Assembly: GCA_964405685.1 (NCBI GenBank)
Contig: CAYOOP010000009.1
Span: 1 to 53,845, forward strand
Origin: CAYOOP01 sp964405685
GTDB lineage: Bacteria > Pseudomonadota > Alphaproteobacteria > Rickettsiales > SXRF01
Direction: 5' to 3'
Length of the DNA stretch: 53,845 nucleotides
Part shown: in pieces, positions 50,421-53,845 of the stretch
How positions within the stretch are numbered: position 1 is the stretch's first letter
Layout: each line of letters starts with the position of its first letter
Made by a program: the position numbers and the translations under genes
Notes under the pieces: generated by a model
Told to the model about the DNA's origin: nothing
Databases searched by the model: none
Seen by the model: only the letters and a program-made list of their open reading frames with translations

Positions 50421-51395
50421 ATGGCTGTAGACTTATTTGATTTGGCGGACGGCAAAAACGTCGGCGCGATGTTTAAACGCTTTGCCGAAAGGGACAAGCG
50501 TAGCTCAGCTCTCGAAGTGCAAGAGAGCGTCGCCAAAAAAGTTGAAGGCATGGCTGATAACATCCTTCGCAATGAAGAACAAATTTCTTCTTACCAAGAC
50601 AAGGGTCTTGAGGGCATTAAGAAGTTTTACGAGAAACAAGTGAAAAAAGGCACCCGTGACGCTGAGCGTGCCGGTGTCAAGATTCTCCGTGAGACGAAGA
50701 AGTGGGAGTCCGCAATGGAGGCTGCCGAAAAAGCCATCGAGCGTGACCAAAAAGCCATCATGACTGAAATTACTCGTTACCATGAAAGTCAAATGCGTAC
50801 GGCAGTAAAAGAAGTTGAGAAAATTCTGAAAACCAATCAAAAGCAAAAAATTTCAACTGTCATTCATATTAACGGTGTTCCGTGCGATGTGAATAAGGTG
50901 GACCGAGATGACCTTCTGAGTCACGTTAGAGAAAGAATGGAAAAACGTTTTGAAGATGCTTCTGAGAACGTAACCCGTCATGTTGAAGAGTCTTTGGAAA
51001 AATATTCTGATGCCAAAGCCCGCATTGTAGACATCACCAAAGATATTGAGACAGCAACCAAGAAAACCGCTGAAGAACTTCTTGGCAAAGCTGGCCTCAC
51101 CAAAGCTACCGAAGAAGCCTTCTCGAAATTTGAGGACGTTGCTGCCAAAGCTGAAAGCAAACCCAAATTTGTGATGGGTGCGGTCGGCGGTGGTGTGGCC
51201 GGTGCGGTTGTCGGTAACATGATGTCGAGCGAAGAGACCAAAGGCCAAAATACCGTTATCGGCGGTATCGTCGGTGCGGTACTCGGCGGCGTAGCGCAAT
51301 ACTGGTCAAGCGCCAAATCGGCGCTTGGTGCAACATTGCATGGCCGTGATGCTATGAAAATTGCTGAGCAAGCAATTAGCCACAGCCGCTTCTAA
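50421..51395 (+). CDS. Unknown coiled-coil protein with C-terminal glycine-zipper hairpin
   Basis: 324 residues, family not recognised. Residues about 1-245 are highly charged and helical, with long coiled-coil stretches (KKWESAMEAAEKAIERDQKA and similar). Residues about 250-295 form a glycine-zipper membrane hairpin (VMGAVGGGVAGAVVGNMM and GGIVGAVLGGVAQYW) of the kind that inserts into or crosses membranes. There is no signal peptide. A strong AAAGGAG precedes the ATG and a good intrinsic terminator follows, so it is a one-gene unit. It is AT-richer than its surroundings. Its function is unknown. Confidence 0.82.
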   Translation: MAVDLFDLADGKNVGAMFKRFAERDKRSSALEVQESVAKKVEGMADNILRNEEQISSYQDKGLEGIKKFYEKQVKKGTRDAERAGVKILRETKKWESAMEAAEKAIERDQKAIMTEITRYHESQMRTAVKEVEKILKTNQKQKISTVIHINGVPCDVNKVDRDDLLSHVRERMEKRFEDASENVTRHVEESLEKYSDAKARIVDITKDIETATKKTAEELLGKAGLTKATEEAFSKFEDVAAKAESKPKFVMGAVGGGVAGAVVGNMMSSEETKGQNTVIGGIVGAVLGGVAQYWSSAKSALGATLHGRDAMKIAEQAISHSRF

Positions 51396-51419
51396 TCTAA
51401 AAACTCCTGGTTGCAAACG

Positions 51420-51450
51420 CCCCCGCCCTCAACAGCGGGGGTTTTTGTTT
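51420..51450 (+). terminator. Intrinsic terminator of the coiled-coil gene
   Basis: CCCCCGC (51420-51426) and GCGGGGG (51435-51441) form a perfect 7-bp G+C stem with an 8-base loop, followed by TTTTTGTTT. It begins 24 bases after the stop of the coiled-coil gene. It is the clearest intrinsic terminator in the window. Confidence 0.92.
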
Positions 51451-51455
51451 GTGGC

Positions 51456-51543
51456 GTCATTGCGAGGGGCCTTGGCCCCGAAGCAATCCACTGCCACAAC
51501 CAGGAGGAATAGATTGCTTCGTCGTTACACTCCTCGCAATGAC
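51456..51543. repeat. Family B palindromic element at the NlpC/P60 gene 3' end
   Basis: GTCATTGCGAGGGGCCTTGG with GAAGCAATCCA, and TAGATTGCTTC with CTCCTCGCAATGAC. Its right end is identical to that of copy 1 at 49473. Read on the minus strand it supplies the last codons (SLRGV) and the TAA of the NlpC/P60 gene, in the same phase as the copy inside the oxidase-like gene. Confidence 0.92.
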
Positions 51544-52082
51544 GGCAACCGAAACACCGCTTTAATCATCCCCCGCCAATGGTCATCGAGCGGATGTTCA
51601 ATCACCGCCCCGGCCTGGGCATAGGCGTGGATTAACGTCATCCCGTCGCAAGACGGGATCCAGTAAGCCGCGTCTGCGGCGCAATCGGTTCCTTCTGTCC
51701 ACCGGACGGCGGACGCTGGGTTCCGGCTTTCGTCGGAATGACGGGACGCAACAATCCCCAAATGCTGCGGGGAACTCATCACGTGCATCAGCACCACATC
51801 GCCCTCTTGCATCTCTTGCAACGGCACACGCGTCAGCGCTCCGCACAGTTTTTTATAAAGCCGCCCAACATCGGGCGTATGGGAATAATCCGTTTCGTCG
51901 AGCAGATGGAGCAGCTCCCCGCTCCGACCCTTTAATTCACATTCTTTCGCAACGCCAATGAGCAGGCCTAAACAATCCACTCCGCCGCGATGCGCATCCG
52001 TTTTTTTCAACCGTCCTTGATGATGGAACTTCGTCCCCACCCAGCTCCGAGCGGAGATGGTAGTGGGGTGTGGATGGGTCAT
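51525..52082 (-). CDS. NlpC/P60 peptidase of the gene-transfer-agent tail, with repeat-encoded insert
   Basis: 185 residues. Catalytic elements: GGVDCLGLLIGV near residue 34 (Cys), HLGIVA near 107 (His), and IHAYAQAGAVIEHPLDDHW. The pattern matches the GTA cell-wall peptidase (RcGTA g14-type), which helps the tail cross peptidoglycan. Between HLGIVA and IHAYA, which are close in relatives, residues about 114-149 (RHSDESRNP ... WIPSCDGMT) translate a family C repeat. The C terminus and stop come from a family B repeat. It lies two genes downstream of the DUF2163 hub gene. Confidence 0.88.
   Translation of the reverse strand: MTHPHPTTISARSWVGTKFHHQGRLKKTDAHRGGVDCLGLLIGVAKECELKGRSGELLHLLDETDYSHTPDVGRLYKKLCGALTRVPLQEMQEGDVVLMHVMSSPQHLGIVASRHSDESRNPASAVRWTEGTDCAADAAYWIPSCDGMTLIHAYAQAGAVIEHPLDDHWRGMIKAVFRLPSLRGV
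51637..51742 (-). repeat. Family C palindromic element, in frame inside the NlpC/P60 gene
   Basis: On the coding strand GTCATTCCGACGAAAGCCGG leads to CCAGCGTCC, and the far end has TGGATCCCGTCTTGCGACGG with GATGAC. It is read CGT CAT TCC GAC GAA. It adds about 35 residues to a catalytic domain. Confidence 0.93.
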
Positions 52083-52087
52083 AGAAG

Positions 52088-52158
52088 TCGTTAGTTGTTA
52101 GTCCTTAGTCGATAGTGAAGAGGTCTACTAACGACTATCGACTAAAGACTAAGGACTA
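52088..52158. repeat. Imperfect inverted repeat (TAGTCCTTAGTC family)
   Basis: CGTTAGTTGTTAGTCCTTAG with GATAGT faces ACTAACGACTATCGACTAAA with ACTAAGGACTA. The right arm has eight extra bases. It fills the gap between the DUF2335-like gene and the NlpC/P60 gene, and its right end contains the stop codon of the former. It is distinct from families A-C. Confidence 0.75.
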
Positions 52159-52626
52159 TTCCTGTTTATCCTTAACGGGGCGGAAATGCGAGCGCATGGA
52201 AGGCCGCGCAAACAGCGGGCGTTGCCCCATGCTTTTCGCATAGGCCCAGACGAGGCCGGCCATCACGACGATTGCCATGCCAAACACCCAGATGAGCGCA
52301 GCGATGGTGGTGTCCCCATACACGCCAATAAACGTCGCGGAGACGAACACCGACACGGCAATAAAAAACCCGAGCACCTGGCCGATGATGCTGGAGACGC
52401 TGTAAATTTTGAGCGAGGCTTTTTCCCATTCGTGGCGGTGGCGCTGTTCCATTTCGAACATGGAAAGAATCATCTTCGCGGAACCGTCGACGATGTAGTT
52501 ATAGCTCTCTAAAATCTCCGGGTGCGGCAGAAAATCCACCGTGCGCGGTGCCGGGCGTTCTTTGCTCTCGCCTTGCTTGTTGATATAGCCGCCTGTGCGG
52601 TAGGGACGCTCCTGCTTATCATTCAT
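52156..52626 (-). CDS. DUF2335-like two-helix membrane protein in the GTA cluster
   Basis: 156 residues. The core reads PHPEILESYNYIVDGSAKMI, then FEMEQRHRHEWEKASLKIY, followed by two membrane helices (about 82-104 and 110-130). This plan fits DUF2335-type predicted membrane proteins, some of which occur in phages; the assignment is from pattern memory. It overlaps the upstream small gene by 8 bases. In the reference GTA cluster the hub and NlpC genes are adjacent, so this gene is an addition. Confidence 0.7.
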   Translation of the reverse strand: MNDKQERPYRTGGYINKQGESKERPAPRTVDFLPHPEILESYNYIVDGSAKMILSMFEMEQRHRHEWEKASLKIYSVSSIIGQVLGFFIAVSVFVSATFIGVYGDTTIAALIWVFGMAIVVMAGLVWAYAKSMGQRPLFARPSMRSHFRPVKDKQE

Positions 52627-52807
52627 CGAGCGATTCCTTTTTCGGAGGCAAACGGTTTAAAGCAACGGCCATATCCTCACCTACACGCAGCATATCGCCA
52701 CGCAAACCTTCCGCCGAATTGCGGTATGGGTAGCGGTAGAGCTGGGGCGACGCCGTGACCGTGAGGACCGTCAGGAAGCCTTTGACAAAATTATTGATAA
52801 TGCTCAT
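52619..52807 (-). CDS. Small protein of the GTA cluster, unknown
   Basis: 62 residues from MSIINNFVKGFLTVLTV, with one weak hydrophobic segment (about 8-20) and an amphipathic C-terminal half (GLRGDMLRVGEDMAVALNR). The family is not recognised. The ATG at 52807 has no good ribosome-binding site. A TTG at 52855, overlapping the hub-gene stop with GGAG upstream, would give 78 residues and is an alternative. The end overlaps the DUF2335-like gene by 8 bases. Confidence 0.6.
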   Translation of the reverse strand: MSIINNFVKGFLTVLTVTASPQLYRYPYRNSAEGLRGDMLRVGEDMAVALNRLPPKKESLDE

Positions 52808-52848
52808 AGCGGATGTTTTAGCCGGTTGCAGGAAAAGACGCAACTGCT

Positions 52849-53718
52849 TTACCAAACACTCCGCGTTCCGGCCGTCTCCAATGATCTGTCCAGTCCTGGC
52901 ACAAACGGTTCGCCGCGGAAATTGAGCACGTTGTTAAACCGCGCGAAGCACGTCTCCAGCGTCTTATCGCAGCCTTTCACCAGGCTGTAGCTATCGCCCA
53001 CCTCAATCGCATAGGGCATCGGCATCGCCAGCGTAAACCGCCCGCCAACACCGGTCGTATAATAATGCTCCTTCACTTCCATGCTTAAGTCCTCATTCGC
53101 GCCGCTAGTAAATGTAATCACCCCGAAGGTAAACATGCCGCTGTCGTCCGTCCGTGCACTGTCGATAAATTCGGAGGTGCTGCCGACCACGCTCGTAATC
53201 GTCCCCGTCACCGTGTGCGACGCCAAATTCACCGTGCAGCGGCTATCCCCCAATTGCGCACGACAAGAAGCAGAAAAAAGTTCCCCCATCGTCTGCGAAA
53301 GCTTTTGTGAAAGTCCGCGCACTTCGGCCGTAAATTGCCCGCCGCGCAACGTCACTTCGCCAAGCCAACCCGTTTTTAAATTCAGTACGCCCTGGCTTAA
53401 ATCCGCGTAGTTGACGAGAAACATGTCAATTTCCGCGAAGTCATAGAGCCCCGCGCGCAAATCCTGCTCGCGAATGAGGTCGGAGGTGAGTATTCCCTCT
53501 ACCTCCACGTTATCGACCGCGAGCGATGCGGAACTCGCAACCGCGCTCGGCGTAAACCCTGAGGTCGGTTGATAGGTGATGCTGTCAAATACAATGGCCG
53601 CATCGTGATCGGTAAATCCAAAAATCGTGCCGTCGCGGCGTTTCAATTTCAAACACGTCGCAAGCGTCATCACCTCACCGGCAATATGCGCGGCAAGGCC
53701 TGCAGAAATCGTTTTCAT
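52849..53718 (-). CDS. GTA/phage tail hub protein (DUF2163)
   Basis: 289 residues. N-terminal GLAAHIAGEVMTLATCLKLK with RRDGTIFGFTDHD, the central GWLGEVTLRGGQFTAEVRGL, and C-terminal KGCDKTLETCFARFNNVLNF match the DUF2163 hub protein of gene transfer agents and related siphophages. Four cysteines (CRAQLGDSRC and GCDKTLETC) sit where the RcGTA hub binds an iron-sulfur cluster. The ATG overlaps the stop of the preceding DUF2460-like gene (ATGA). Confidence 0.9.
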   Translation of the reverse strand: MKTISAGLAAHIAGEVMTLATCLKLKRRDGTIFGFTDHDAAIVFDSITYQPTSGFTPSAVASSASLAVDNVEVEGILTSDLIREQDLRAGLYDFAEIDMFLVNYADLSQGVLNLKTGWLGEVTLRGGQFTAEVRGLSQKLSQTMGELFSASCRAQLGDSRCTVNLASHTVTGTITSVVGSTSEFIDSARTDDSGMFTFGVITFTSGANEDLSMEVKEHYYTTGVGGRFTLAMPMPYAIEVGDSYSLVKGCDKTLETCFARFNNVLNFRGEPFVPGLDRSLETAGTRSVW

Positions 53719-53845
53719 ACGCGTACCTCTACGAGTGGAATATCAAGCCAGCTGGTGACGCCATATTCTTCGATGGAGGCGCTCAAGCGGTCCGTATCAA
53801 ACCTGACCGGCACATCAAATTCAAAATCAGCCGTGATGCTAACAC
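53715..53845 (-). CDS. GTA tail protein (DUF2460), C-terminal part, cut by the window edge
   Basis: Only the last 43 codons are in the window: ADFEFDVPVRFDTDRL, then SIEEYGVTSWLDIPLVEVRV and TGA. The FDVPVRFDTD and DIPLVEVR elements are typical ends of DUF2460/TIGR02217 proteins, which precede the DUF2163 hub gene in gene transfer agents. The stop overlaps the hub ATG by 4 bases. The rest of the gene lies beyond 53845. Confidence 0.85.
   Translation of the reverse strand, partial: VSITADFEFDVPVRFDTDRLSASIEEYGVTSWLDIPLVEVRV

Overview
The window is a chromosomal segment of an alphaproteobacterium of intermediate G+C. Supporting signs are a Shemin-type 5-aminolevulinate synthase next to a COX15-type heme A synthase, an alphaproteobacterial flagellar block (fliL-fliM-DUF6468-motE and flgF-flgG-flgA-flgH), a gene-transfer-agent-like tail module, nuoB/nuoC, and a dcw cluster in the order mraZ-rsmH-ftsL-ftsI-murE-murF-mraY-murD-ftsW-murG. 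Gene order is unusual enough (split nuo and dcw operons, lpxC away from ftsZ) that I would not place it in a well-studied order. A Micavibrionales- or Holosporales-like lineage is only a guess.

Layout. 1-41: 5' part of a tRNA-Leu(CAA). 219-1013: ygfZ. 1027-13031 (minus): the dcw cluster, led by mraZ behind a promoter carrying five MraZ-type TGGGN boxes. It contains two unfamiliar passengers: a small membrane protein between ftsW and murG, and a 184-residue protein between mraY and murD. 13213-13568: rnpB. 13573-14876: an FTR1 permease and a cupredoxin behind a Fur-like box. 15009-18146: an internally duplicated unknown protein, then nuoB, a histidine phosphatase, nuoC and a gamma-carbonic anhydrase in one tight run. 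18225-20437: an unknown membrane protein and a phosphoribosyltransferase-like protein. 20432-23147: lpxC, an S51/cyanophycinase-like peptidase and an orphan receiver protein. 23144-25723: hemA, a small membrane protein and heme A synthase. 25781-26990: a Cys-rich leader peptide and serine acetyltransferase. 27034-33097: a heme-copper-oxidase-like membrane protein, a lipoprotein, fabI, lptD and a methyltransferase. 33136-36466: a lytic transglycosylase and a phosphohexomutase. 36466-45376: flagellar and chemotaxis genes. 45414-49429: icd, an M15D dipeptidase, trpC and trpD. 49473-50236: four copies of one palindromic repeat bracketing a GIY-YIG nuclease gene. 50421-51395: a coiled-coil/glycine-zipper protein. 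51525-53845: the distal part of a gene-transfer-agent tail cluster.

The main theme is repeats. At least three families of palindromic elements are scattered through the window: A (CCCTCTCCC arms), B (GTCATTGCGAGG ends, GCAATCCA core) and C (GTCATTCC/GGATGAC ends). They lie between genes but also inside protein genes without breaking the reading frame: ygfZ, murF, the phosphohexomutase, COX15, the oxidase-like protein (two insertions) and the NlpC/P60 protein. Several other genes take their last codons and stop codon from a repeat. This resembles the Rickettsia palindromic elements, with different sequences. A second candidate regulatory system is a 14-residue leader with five cysteines upstream of cysE, whose Cys codons are complementary to the cysE ribosome-binding region.
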